Shown here: positions 28,682-38,408 of the stretch, one piece after another | How the letters are laid out: each line of letters begins with the position of its first letter | Position numbering within the stretch: position 1 is the stretch's first letter | DNA from: Burkholderiales bacterium Ga0077543 | GTDB lineage: Bacteria; Pseudomonadota; Gammaproteobacteria; Burkholderiales; Burkholderiaceae_C | Direction: 5' to 3' | DNA: 64,000 nt | Assembly (NCBI GenBank): GCA_001464055.1 | Contig: LNET01000100.1 | Span: 1-64,000, forward strand | Made by a program: the position numbers and the translations under genes | The notes under the pieces: model-generated | What the model saw: only the letters and a program-made list of their open reading frames with translations | What the model was told of the DNA's origin: nothing | Database searches by the model: none

Positions 28682-29157
28682 GCCGGCGACCCCGCCCGTT
28701 CGAAGCCCCGTGCGGCCTGGACCGCGGCGATCAGTGCGGTCAGCGCCAGCGCCGGCACCATGGCCGCGTAGACCCACCATTCAGGCACGCCCAGCATCAT
28801 CGAACCGGACTGGGACCGGTAGGCGCTGATGCCGCCCAGCGCCGTACGCCAGGTCAGCAGCGCCATCACCAGGGCCAGCAGCGCGGCACCGGCGCGGTCC
28901 AGCAGCGCCTGGGTGCGGGCGCGGGCGCGGGTGGTGAAGAAGTCGACGATGATGTTGCCGCGCCGGGCCTGGCACAGCGGCATGAACAGCGCGATGGCTG
29001 CACCGGCGGCGAAGGCCGAGATCTCGAAGTCGCCGCTGATGGTCCAGCCGGTGGTGTTGCGGCCGATCAGGCTGGCGCAGGTCATCAGGGTGATGCCGGT
29101 CAACAGCAGGCCGGCCAGCACCGCGCACAGGCGGGCCAGGGTGTCGAGCAATTTCAT
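28678..29157 (-). CDS. dctQ: TRAP transporter small permease
   Basis: 159 residues, four membrane segments, with the DctQ-type [14 protein letters not shown] block near residue 33 and [10 protein letters not shown] near residue 65. Coupled to dctM. The start is ATG 29157 (TTG 29160 is also possible); no strong ribosome site. The substrate is set by the receptor, which is not adjacent. Confidence 0.88.
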   Translation of the reverse strand: MKLLDTLARLCAVLAGLLLTGITLMTCASLIGRNTTGWTISGDFEISAFAAGAAIALFMPLCQARRGNIIVDFFTTRARARTQALLDRAGAALLALVMALLTWRTALGGISAYRSQSGSMMLGVPEWWVYAAMVPALALTALIAAVQAARGFERAGSPA

Positions 29158-29393
29158 CAAGGGCGAGCTTCCTCGGGCGGGACGGGCGGCAGTATGGCGG
29201 CCGGCCGGACCGCTGCTGCCTGTGGAAAGCCCGTGGACGCCACAACCCCCAGCCCGGCTGTGGCCATGTCGGCGACAAGCGGCAGGCCTGCGGACAGCGA
29301 ATCAGGGCGCGACGAAAGGTTCAAGGCCGCGACGATAGCGGCCCGCCGCTAGACTCCCGCGCTGTCGTCGTCGACAACCCACGAAAGGCCGCC

Positions 29394-30922
<1,529 letters not shown>

Positions 30923-30926
<4 letters not shown>

Positions 30927-31414
30927 GGTGGTTCAAGCGCATCCTGTGGACCGTGCTGCTGCTGACGCTGGCCACCGTCGGCGCCGGCCAGGCCGGCCTG
31001 TTCAAGGGCACGGCCCCCACCGACCTGGGTGTGCGCGACGGGAAGCTGAAGGCGCCGTCCACCAGCCCCAACAGCGTCAGCAGCCAGGCCGGCCTGTGGC
31101 CCGGCCACCCCCGGGCCCAGGAAGCCCAGGTGGCGCCGCTGGCACTGAAGAACGGCGACGGCCCGGCCACGATGGCAGCCTTGCTGGAGGTGGTGCGCGT
31201 GGCGCCGGGGGCCGTGGTGATGCAGTCCGGGCCCGACTATCTCTACGCGCAGTTCACCACACCGCTGATGAAGTACACCGACGACGTCGAGTTCTGGCTG
31301 GACCCGGCTGCCGGCGTCGTGCAGGTGCGGTCGGCTTCGCGCGTGGGAAACAGCGACCTGGGTGCAAACCGGCAGCGGGTCGAAGCCGTGCGTGCGCATT
31401 TGGCCAGGCGCTGA
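30923..31414 (+). CDS. DUF1499 family exported protein
   Basis: 163 residues: an N-terminal membrane anchor or signal, then the DUF1499 pattern with PNSVSSQA and a C-terminal [20 protein letters not shown]. Function unknown; the family occurs widely in proteobacteria and plastids. Translationally coupled to the DUF853 ATPase. Confidence 0.82.
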
Positions 31415-31446
31415 AGGCTCCCGGCTCACTGGGCCAAAAGCCGGCC

Positions 31447-31473
31447 TCAAGTCGAGCGCCAGCCCGCCGATAG
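31447..31473 (+). promoter_or_regulatory. Sigma-28 (FliA) promoter of the PYP operon
   Basis: TCAAG (31447-31451), 14 nt, GCCGATAG (31466-31473). This matches the flagellar sigma factor consensus TAAAG/TCAAG, 14 nt, GCCGATAA at nearly every position and at the exact spacing. Transcription would begin near 31480, about 30 nt before the PYP ATG. No sigma-70 promoter is evident in the gap. Confidence 0.7.
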
Positions 31474-31508
31474 GAAAGGCGACCCCTACCCGATCCAGGC
31501 GCCCGACC

Positions 31509-31901
31509 ATGACCACTGCCCAAGCTGTCTCTTTCGTCGACGCCCAGCTCCTGTGTGAGCTCGACCGCCTTGGCGACGAGGAACTCGACGCCCTGGACTT
31601 CGGCGTCATCGGCATCGATGCCGAAGGCGTGGTCCGCCGCTACAACGCCTTCGAGAGCAAGGCCGCCGGCCTCTCTCTCGCAAGGGTGCTGGGCCAGCCG
31701 CTGTTCACGGTGGTGGCGCCGTGCATGAACAACTTCATGGTGGCTCAGCGCTTCGACGAAGCCCGCGAAACCGCCAGCACGCTGGACGCCACCGTGGACT
31801 ATGTGCTGACGCTGCGCATGCGGCCGGTGAAGGTGAAGTTGCGCCTCTTGGCCGCGCCCGGCGGGGCCAATCGCTACGTACTGGTCCAACGCGCACTGTA
31901 A
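31509..31901 (+). CDS. pyp: Photoactive yellow protein (PYP)
   Basis: Small PAS-fold blue-light receptor, 130 residues (Halorhodospira PYP has 125). PYPs bind p-coumaric acid by thioester to a Cys; light isomerises it and starts a photocycle. Aligned by eye with a constant offset of 3: Cys72 in VAPC equals Cys69, Tyr45 equals Tyr42, Glu49 equals Glu46 and Met104 equals Met100, so the chromophore site is there. Two pocket residues differ: Thr50 is Ala53 and Arg52 is Leu55. The ending (RPVKVKL... YVLVQRAL) also matches. It starts at ATG 31509. The cyclase gene starts 2 bp after its stop, so output through cyclic di-GMP is likely. No tyrosine ammonia-lyase or coumaryl ligase gene is in the window. 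Confidence 0.87.
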   Translation: MTTAQAVSFVDAQLLCELDRLGDEELDALDFGVIGIDAEGVVRRYNAFESKAAGLSLARVLGQPLFTVVAPCMNNFMVAQRFDEARETASTLDATVDYVLTLRMRPVKVKLRLLAAPGGANRYVLVQRAL

Positions 31902-31903
31902 GC

Positions 31904-33241
31904 ATGGAAGCCAGCCTCGAAGACGACTACGAAGCGCTGGTCCAGTTCCTGTACATGGCCCCGATCGGGCTGGTGCAGGCGCGGCTGGACGGCGAGATCC
32001 TGATGGTCAATCCGCTGTGCGCGCAGCTGCTGGTGCCGCTGTCGCGAGACGGCAGCCTGACCAACCTCTTCACCGCCCTCGAAGCCGTGGCCCCCGACCT
32101 GCGCCACCGTGTCGCCGACTTCGGCGCCGGGCACGGCATGGTCTGCGAAGGCCTTCAATTGCGCGTGGCCCTGAACCCGGCCGACCGGCGAGCAGTGCAG
32201 CACTTGTCGCTGACCTTGCTCAAGCTCGACGCCGAGCGCGTGATGGCCGTGCTGGGCGACATCACGCAGACCGTGGCGCGTGACCGCGAACTGCGCCAGA
32301 GCCAGGCCTGGCTGAACACCATCGTGACCGGCCTGACCGACTACGCCCTGATGACGCTGGACGAAGAAGGCCGCCTGGAGCAATGGAACCCCGGCGTCGA
32401 ACGTGTGACGGGCCACACCCGTGCCAGTGCCGAAAAACAGCCCTACAGCCTCTTCTACCCGCCCGACGCGACCACGCCTGACAGCATCAGGGACCGCCTG
32501 TTCGAGGCCGACCGCAGCGGCTGGAGCGTGGACGAAGGCTGGATGCTGCACGCCAACGGCAGCCGCTTCTGGGGCAGCTGCCTGATCGCGCCGCTGCACG
32601 CACCCGGCAGCGGGCTGGGCGAGGAGCCGCGTTACAGCCTGATCATCCGCGACGTCAGCGACCGCCGCGAGGCTTCCGACGCGCTGCGCCGCGCCGTCAG
32701 CTGCGACCACCTCACCGGCCTGGCCAACCGCCGCACCCTGTACGACGCAGCGGAACTGGAGCTGCAGCGCTGGCGCCGAACGCCGCGGCCGCTGTCGCTG
32801 CTGCTCGTCGACGCCGATCACTTCAAGGCCATCAACGACAGCCATGGCCACGCTGCCGGCGACGCCGTGCTGCGCCACCTGGCGGCAGGCCTGTCGGCCA
32901 CGTTTCGTGCTGTCGACATCGTCGCCAGGCTGGGTGGCGAGGAATTCGTCGTGCTGCTGCCCGGGGCCACGCTGGACAGTGCCGAGGCCGGCGCATTGCG
33001 GCTTTGCCAGAGCATTGCCAGTCAGACCGTGCACGTGGCGGGCGTGCCGATCCGCTACACCCTGAGCGTGGGGCTGGCGACGATGGAGGCCGAAATCGAC
33101 AGCGTCGATGCGCTGATTGCGCGAGCCGACCGCGCCATGTATGCGGCCAAGTCTGCCGGCCGCAATCGGGTCATGCGCTGGCTGCCCGACATGCAGGTGC
33201 CAACTCCCAGGGCCTCCAAGGCCGGCACGACCACGGCCTGA
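31904..33241 (+). CDS. PAS-PAS-GGDEF diguanylate cyclase beside PYP
   Basis: 445 residues, soluble. Order: an N-terminal PAS (about 8-125, with QFLYMAPIGLVQARLDG), a second PAS (about 130-262, with WNPGVERVTGHT) and GGDEF (265-430). The active site GGEEF lies near residue 344 and the I-site RAVD five residues before it, so it should make cyclic di-GMP with product inhibition. The first PAS is nearly the same as that of the next gene product. Two bases separate it from the PYP stop, so the two are co-transcribed and probably coupled; a direct PYP-PAS contact is my inference. Confidence 0.88.
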   Translation: MEASLEDDYEALVQFLYMAPIGLVQARLDGEILMVNPLCAQLLVPLSRDGSLTNLFTALEAVAPDLRHRVADFGAGHGMVCEGLQLRVALNPADRRAVQHLSLTLLKLDAERVMAVLGDITQTVARDRELRQSQAWLNTIVTGLTDYALMTLDEEGRLEQWNPGVERVTGHTRASAEKQPYSLFYPPDATTPDSIRDRLFEADRSGWSVDEGWMLHANGSRFWGSCLIAPLHAPGSGLGEEPRYSLIIRDVSDRREASDALRRAVSCDHLTGLANRRTLYDAAELELQRWRRTPRPLSLLLVDADHFKAINDSHGHAAGDAVLRHLAAGLSATFRAVDIVARLGGEEFVVLLPGATLDSAEAGALRLCQSIASQTVHVAGVPIRYTLSVGLATMEAEIDSVDALIARADRAMYAAKSAGRNRVMRWLPDMQVPTPRASKAGTTTA

Positions 33242-33264
33242 GCGGCGGTCCCGGTGCGCCAGCG

Positions 33265-36015
33265 ATGAGCGAATCCAGCCAGGCCGCCGCCGAGGCGCTG
33301 ATGCAGTTCCTCTACCAGGCCCCGATCGGCCTGGTCCAGACGACGCTCGACGGGACGATCACCATGATCAACCCGATGTCGGCGCAGCTGCTGATGCCGC
33401 TGGCAGCCGACGGCGACATGACGAACCTATTCGAGGTGCTGAAGCCGGCGGCGCCTTCCCTGCGGGCCGAGGCGGCCGCCGCTGCCTGGCCCGGAGGCAC
33501 GGTCTGCGACGGGCTGCGCCTGCCGCTGCCGGGCGGCCCGGCGGGCGATTCGGCCGGCAGCATGCTGTCGGTGCGCCTGCTGCGCCTGGACGCCGATACG
33601 CTGATGGCCAGCGTGGCCGACATCACGGCCGAAGTGCGCCAGGAGCGCGAACGTGTCGCATCCGAGCTGCGTGTGGCAAGCCGCATCGACCCGCTGACCG
33701 CCTTGCCCAACCGCAGCGTCGCGCTCGAACGCATCGAGGCCGCCCTGGCGCAGCCCGTCGGCCCGGTCGGTGGCAGCCTGGCGGTGCTCTTCATCAACTG
33801 CGACCGCTTCAGCCGCGTCAACGTCACGCTCGGACAAGCCGCGGGCGACGAACTGCTGCGGATGATGGCCGCCCGCATCGGCGGGGCACTGCGCCAGCGC
33901 GATACCTCGCGCCTGACCACCGACTGCGGGCAAACGGCCGCACGCCTGGGCGTGGACGAGTTCGTCGTCGTGCTCGAGGGCCTGCAGTCCGGCCAGTCCG
34001 CCGCGGCAGTGGCCCAGCGGCTGGTGGACGCGCTGGGGCAGCCTTATTGCATCGGCGCCGAACAGGTGCACATCAGCGCCAGCATCGGAGTGGTGGTCAG
34101 CCCCGACGGCAGCGCCGATGCCGAAGCCGTGCTGCAGGACGCCAGCCTGGCCATGCGCGAAGCCAAACGCCAGGGCGGTGGACGCTACTGCGTCTTCGAA
34201 GCCGGCATGAAGACCCGGGCCCAGCACCGCGCCAGCCTGGAAGGCGAACTGCGTCAGGCCCTGGCCGACGAGCAGCTCTTCGTCGTCTACCAACCCATCG
34301 TTCGACTGAACGGCGGTGGCGTGGATGGCGTGGAAGCCCTGGTGCGCTGGCAACACCCGGTGCGTGGTCTGATACCGCCCATCGAATTCATCGGAGTCGC
34401 TGAAGAAACCGGCCTCATCGTGCCGCTGGGCCGGCGCGTGCTGGACCTGGCTTGCCGGCAGCTCGCGCAATGGCGGCAGCAGCTCGGCGCACAGGCGCCG
34501 CAGGTGTTGTCGGTGAATCTGTCACGTGCGCAGATCACCCAGCCCGGCCTGCACGATGGGGTACGCGAAGCACTTGCCGCCAACGACCTGGAACCTGGCT
34601 GCCTGCAGCTGGAGATCACGGAAAGCCTGGCCGCCGAAGACCCGACCATCCAGCATCGCCTGCAGCAGCTCAAGCGCCTGGGCGTGCTGCTGGCGCTGGA
34701 CGACTTCGGCACCGGCTATTCCTCCCTGTCCAGCCTGCACCAGTGGCCGGTGGACGTGATCAAGATCGACCGGTCTTTCGTCAGCCAGATCGACACCAGC
34801 CCGCACCACCGGGTGCTGGTCGAGGCCACGATGCTGGTGGCCCGCAGCCTGGGCATGAAGACGGTGGCCGAGGGCGTGGAAACCGCGGCTCAGGCCCGGG
34901 TGCTGGCCAGCCTGCAGTGCGACAAGGCGCAGGGCTACCTGTACGCGCGCCCGCTGGAAGCCGGACAGGCCACGGCCTGGCTGGAGGCGCGCGCGCATCA
35001 GCCGCAGCCGGAAACTCCCGCCGCCCTGCCGGGCGACCCGGAGCAGATGGACAGGCCGCCGTCGCGCGCCATGGCCGCCGAAAGGCTGCTGCAACTGCTG
35101 GACGACACCGAGGTCGCCGTGGCCTTGTTCGACCCCGAGGAACGGCTGGCCTATGCCAACCACCGCTTCCGCCTGGCCCATTGCCTGGGCCTGGGGCCTG
35201 ATCCGTGCTGGGAAGAGATCATGCGCCAGGCGCACCGGGAGCAGACCGGCCTGCTGATCGAAGACCCCGACATCGAGCGCTGGCTGGCCCGTGTCCGCAA
35301 GCACTATCGACGCCAGCCCCGCCGGGTGTTCGAGTCCGACTTCACCGACGGCCGGTGGATGCGCGTGACCGAGGAAACGGCGGCCGACGGCTGGCAGCTG
35401 TGTGTACTGAGCGACGTCACCTCGCTGAAGGCGCACGAGGCCGAACTCCGCCGCGCCCGGGACGCGGCCTGGGTCGCCAGCATCACCGACCCTCTGACCG
35501 GTCTGCCCAACCGCCGTCATGCGTTCGACCGTCTGCAGTCGCTGCTGACGCAAGCCTTGCTGCAGCGGGTGCCCCTGACCGTGGCCGTGATCGACATCGA
35601 CCTGTTCAAGCTGATCAACGACAGCCACGGCCATGGCGGCGGCGACCGCGTGCTGGTGGGCTTTGCGCACACCCTCGGCCGGGTGCTGCGCCAGGGCGAC
35701 ATGCTGGGGCGCATCGGTGGCGATGAGTTCCTGCTGGTGCTGGCCAACAGCGGCCACGCCGGTGGCGAACGTGTGCTGGCGCAGGCACGGGCGGCGCTGC
35801 GGGCCGAGCTGCTGATACCGGGCCAGCCACAGTTGCGCGTCAACTTCTCTTCAGGCATGGCGATGGCGCAGGCCGGCGACACCCCAGACTCGCTGTGGCA
35901 ACGCGCCGACCGCGGCCTGCTGGCCGCCAAGTCCTCCGGCCGCGGCCGCGACCTGTACGTCGAAAGCCCGGACACCGCGGCCGAACTGGTGCATCGCCTG
36001 CTGGACACCGACTGA
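33265..36015 (+). CDS. PAS-GGDEF-EAL-PAS-GGDEF cyclic-di-GMP enzyme
   Basis: 916 residues with an unusual five-part order. PAS (about 8-120); GGDEF-1 (150-310), whose motif is GVDEF (near 230) with no I-site and an insert before it, so probably not a cyclase; EAL (315-565) with EALVRW, ITESLA and DDFGTG (near 478), so a likely phosphodiesterase; a second PAS (600-725); GGDEF-2 with an intact GGDEF near 818 and I-site RQGD. It may therefore both make and break cyclic di-GMP. It starts at ATG 33265, 23 bp after the cyclase gene. It looks like a fusion of a GGDEF-EAL protein and a PAS-GGDEF protein. Confidence 0.87.
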   Translation: MSESSQAAAEALMQFLYQAPIGLVQTTLDGTITMINPMSAQLLMPLAADGDMTNLFEVLKPAAPSLRAEAAAAAWPGGTVCDGLRLPLPGGPAGDSAGSMLSVRLLRLDADTLMASVADITAEVRQERERVASELRVASRIDPLTALPNRSVALERIEAALAQPVGPVGGSLAVLFINCDRFSRVNVTLGQAAGDELLRMMAARIGGALRQRDTSRLTTDCGQTAARLGVDEFVVVLEGLQSGQSAAAVAQRLVDALGQPYCIGAEQVHISASIGVVVSPDGSADAEAVLQDASLAMREAKRQGGGRYCVFEAGMKTRAQHRASLEGELRQALADEQLFVVYQPIVRLNGGGVDGVEALVRWQHPVRGLIPPIEFIGVAEETGLIVPLGRRVLDLACRQLAQWRQQLGAQAPQVLSVNLSRAQITQPGLHDGVREALAANDLEPGCLQLEITESLAAEDPTIQHRLQQLKRLGVLLALDDFGTGYSSLSSLHQWPVDVIKIDRSFVSQIDTSPHHRVLVEATMLVARSLGMKTVAEGVETAAQARVLASLQCDKAQGYLYARPLEAGQATAWLEARAHQPQPETPAALPGDPEQMDRPPSRAMAAERLLQLLDDTEVAVALFDPEERLAYANHRFRLAHCLGLGPDPCWEEIMRQAHREQTGLLIEDPDIERWLARVRKHYRRQPRRVFESDFTDGRWMRVTEETAADGWQLCVLSDVTSLKAHEAELRRARDAAWVASITDPLTGLPNRRHAFDRLQSLLTQALLQRVPLTVAVIDIDLFKLINDSHGHGGGDRVLVGFAHTLGRVLRQGDMLGRIGGDEFLLVLANSGHAGGERVLAQARAALRAELLIPGQPQLRVNFSSGMAMAQAGDTPDSLWQRADRGLLAAKSSGRGRDLYVESPDTAAELVHRLLDTD

Positions 36016-36029
36016 GAACTGGCTGCGGC

Positions 36030-36044
36030 CTGGCGACGCGCCAG
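36030..36044. repeat. Hairpin after the PYP operon
   Basis: CTGGCG-ACG-CGCCAG, a perfect 6-bp stem 15 bp after the stop. It has no U-tract; it may mark the operon end or slow readthrough into the kinase gene. Confidence 0.35.
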
Positions 36045-36130
36045 CCGCCGTCGCCGGCACTTCGCGAACGCCGGCACCCGTCGGTCGCAGCCGCCACCTG
36101 GCCTGAAACCGCGGGCGCGATACTGCAGCC

Positions 36131-37375
36131 ATGTCGAACAGCGGCCTGACCCTGCCCCATCCTCCGGCGCTGCCCGCCAATGCGCTGAGCTCGGTCGTTC
36201 GGCGCTGGCAGAAGCGACTCAGACGCACGGCCCTGGTGCTTTTCTGCGTTTGCCTGGGCATCGCCACCCTGCTGACGGCCCTGGACGGAGGCGGCTTCCA
36301 CGTGAAGCTGACTTACGGGCTGTGCATCGGCATCTGCTGCACCCTCGTCAACGATCTGTCCTGGTTCGCCCAGGCCTGGGCCTACGACAAGCTGCGCAGC
36401 CTGCGCGGGCTGCCGCCCACACCCGGACCCTATCTCAGCGGCTGGGCTGGCACCCTGCCCTCGGCCGCACTGTGCGTGCTGATCGGACCGACGCTGGGGC
36501 AGACGATCGCCGACGCCATCTTCGGCTTCAGTTCACCCAGCCTGCTGAACCTGGACAGCACCGCCGCCCGCGTCACGCTCGTCATCAGCGGCCTGGCCAC
36601 CCTGGTGCTGATCCTGGCGGTGAGCGCGGCCGAACGTGTCAGCGCCGCCCGCGCCGAAGCCGAGGCCGCGCGTCGACAGGCTGCAGAAACCCAGCTGCGA
36701 CTGCTGCAAAGCCAGCTCGAACCGCACATGCTCTTCAACACCCTGGCCAACCTGCGCGTGCTGATCGGCCTGGACACAGTCCGCGCCCAGGCCATGCTGG
36801 ACCATCTCATCGCTTTCCTGCGCGCCACGCTGCAGGCCTCGCGCCGGGGCGAACACCCGCTGGCCGACGAATTTGCGCGCCTGGCCGACTATCTGGCGCT
36901 GATGACCGTGCGCATGGGCCCGCGCCTGCAGGTGCGGCTGGACCTGCCGACCGAGCTGAATGCGGTGCCGGTGCCGCCACTGCTGCTGCAGCCGCTGGTT
37001 GAAAACTGCATCCAGCATGGGCTGGAACCCAAGGTCGAAGGTGGCAGCGTCCACGTCAGCGCCCGCCGTGACGGACCTTTCCTGGTACTGACGGTGCAAG
37101 ACAGCGGCATCGGCCGCGGCGGCGCAGCCGTGCAGGCGGCGGGCCGCGCAGCATCTCTGCCCGGCCAGGCCGCCGGCGGCTTCGGGCTGACCGGTGTGCG
37201 CGAGCGGCTGGCCACGCTGTACGGCGAGCGCGCCGGCCTGAGCCTGGCCGACGGCCCGCAAGGGCGCGGCACGCTGGTCACCGTGCGGCTGCCGATCGTG
37301 CCTGTGCCTTCGGCGCATGCCGCCCCCGTCTCCACGGGCCCCACGCCCAACCCCTCCAACACCACGACTTCATGA
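36131..37375 (+). CDS. LytS-type sensor histidine kinase
   Basis: 414 residues. Four to five membrane segments in residues 30-180, then a coiled stretch and the His_kinase (LytS/AlgZ) domain with the phospho-acceptor in EPHMLFNTLANL near residue 199 and an ATPase segment with LVENCIQHGL and GFGLTGVRERL. It resembles the AlgZ/FimS class that pairs with LytTR regulators. It overlaps the regulator gene as ATGA. Confidence 0.88.
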   Translation: MSNSGLTLPHPPALPANALSSVVRRWQKRLRRTALVLFCVCLGIATLLTALDGGGFHVKLTYGLCIGICCTLVNDLSWFAQAWAYDKLRSLRGLPPTPGPYLSGWAGTLPSAALCVLIGPTLGQTIADAIFGFSSPSLLNLDSTAARVTLVISGLATLVLILAVSAAERVSAARAEAEAARRQAAETQLRLLQSQLEPHMLFNTLANLRVLIGLDTVRAQAMLDHLIAFLRATLQASRRGEHPLADEFARLADYLALMTVRMGPRLQVRLDLPTELNAVPVPPLLLQPLVENCIQHGLEPKVEGGSVHVSARRDGPFLVLTVQDSGIGRGGAAVQAAGRAASLPGQAAGGFGLTGVRERLATLYGERAGLSLADGPQGRGTLVTVRLPIVPVPSAHAAPVSTGPTPNPSNTTTS

Positions 37376-38223
37376 CTCCAGCCCGCGCCCTGATTGCCGA
37401 AGACGAACCCCTGCTGGCTGCCGGTCTGCGTGCAGACCTGGCCGCGCTATGGCCCGACTTGCAGGTGGTGGCCAGCGTCGGTGACGGCATCAGCGCCGTC
37501 ACCCAGGCCCTGGCCTTGCAGCCCGACATCTGCTTCCTGGACATCCGCATGCCCGGCAGCACGGGGCTGGAAGCGGCCCAGGCGCTGGCCGAGGACTGGC
37601 CAGACACGGCCTCGGGCGCGGCGTTTCCGCTGCTGGTGTTCGTCACCGCCTACGACCAGTACGCGCTGCGGGCCTTCGAGGCCCAGGCCGTCGACTATCT
37701 GGTCAAGCCCCTGGACCGCCAGCGCCTGGCCGCCTGCGTGCTGCGCCTGCAGGCCAGGCTGGCCGAGCGCGCCCGCACGGCGGCCACGCCGATGGCAGCC
37801 GCTTTGCCAGGCCCGGCGGCCAGGGCGGACACCGACCTGAACCACACCCTGGCGCAATTGCGCGCGCTGCTGGGCGGTGTGGCCCCGCCACCGGGTACGC
37901 GGCTGGAGGTCATCCAGGCCCAGGTCGGCAACCTCGTGCACATGGTGCCGGTGCACGAGGTGCTGTACTTCGAAGCCGCCGACAAGTACGTGCGCGTGGT
38001 CACCGCCGAACGCGAGCACCTGATCAGGATGTCGCTGCGCGAGCTGCTGCCGCAGCTGGACCCTCAGGTGTTCTGGCAGGTGCACCGCGGCACGGTGGTG
38101 CAGGCGCGCTGCATCGCCACCGCGCGGCGCGAGGAAACGGGAAAAGTCACGCTGACCCTCGGCGGGCGCCCGGAAAAGCTCACGGCAAGCCGGCTTTACG
38201 CCCACCTGTTCAAGGGCATGTGA
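37372..38223 (+). CDS. LytTR response regulator (AlgR-like)
   Basis: 283 residues: a receiver domain (5-125) with acidic pair E10/D11, phospho-acceptor D57 in CFLDIRMPG and a late KPLD lysine, then a LytTR DNA-binding domain (about 175-283). Partner of the kinase gene it overlaps. In Pseudomonas, AlgR of this class activates the minor-pilin operon; a similar operon lies 20 kb away in this window, but a link is only inferred. Confidence 0.9.
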   Translation: MTPARALIAEDEPLLAAGLRADLAALWPDLQVVASVGDGISAVTQALALQPDICFLDIRMPGSTGLEAAQALAEDWPDTASGAAFPLLVFVTAYDQYALRAFEAQAVDYLVKPLDRQRLAACVLRLQARLAERARTAATPMAAALPGPAARADTDLNHTLAQLRALLGGVAPPPGTRLEVIQAQVGNLVHMVPVHEVLYFEAADKYVRVVTAEREHLIRMSLRELLPQLDPQVFWQVHRGTVVQARCIATARREETGKVTLTLGGRPEKLTASRLYAHLFKGM

Positions 38224-38408
38224 ACCGCCCGGCCGTCGAGCACGACGCAGCTGCGGCCATGCTTGCCCGGCCACCTGCAGCGCGCGCAAGCTTGTGCCGC
38301 GCTCGCACAGCGCGTCCACATCATCCAGCGTCGCTGGGGGGCAGGGTGTCGGGCGATGGTTTCATGGTCGCTGGGAGCCTGAGCCGGCCCGGATGACAAA
38401 ATCCAGCG

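Noticed and set aside
29321-29348. Sigma-28 site before the DUF853 ATPase (TCAAG present)
   Set aside because: The -10 at 14-15 nt reads GCCCGCCG, not GCCGATA.
38224-38408. Possible minus-strand gene fragment between the LytTR gene and glnS
   Set aside because: Short translations show no recognisable domain and no ribosome site; treated as intergenic promoter region.
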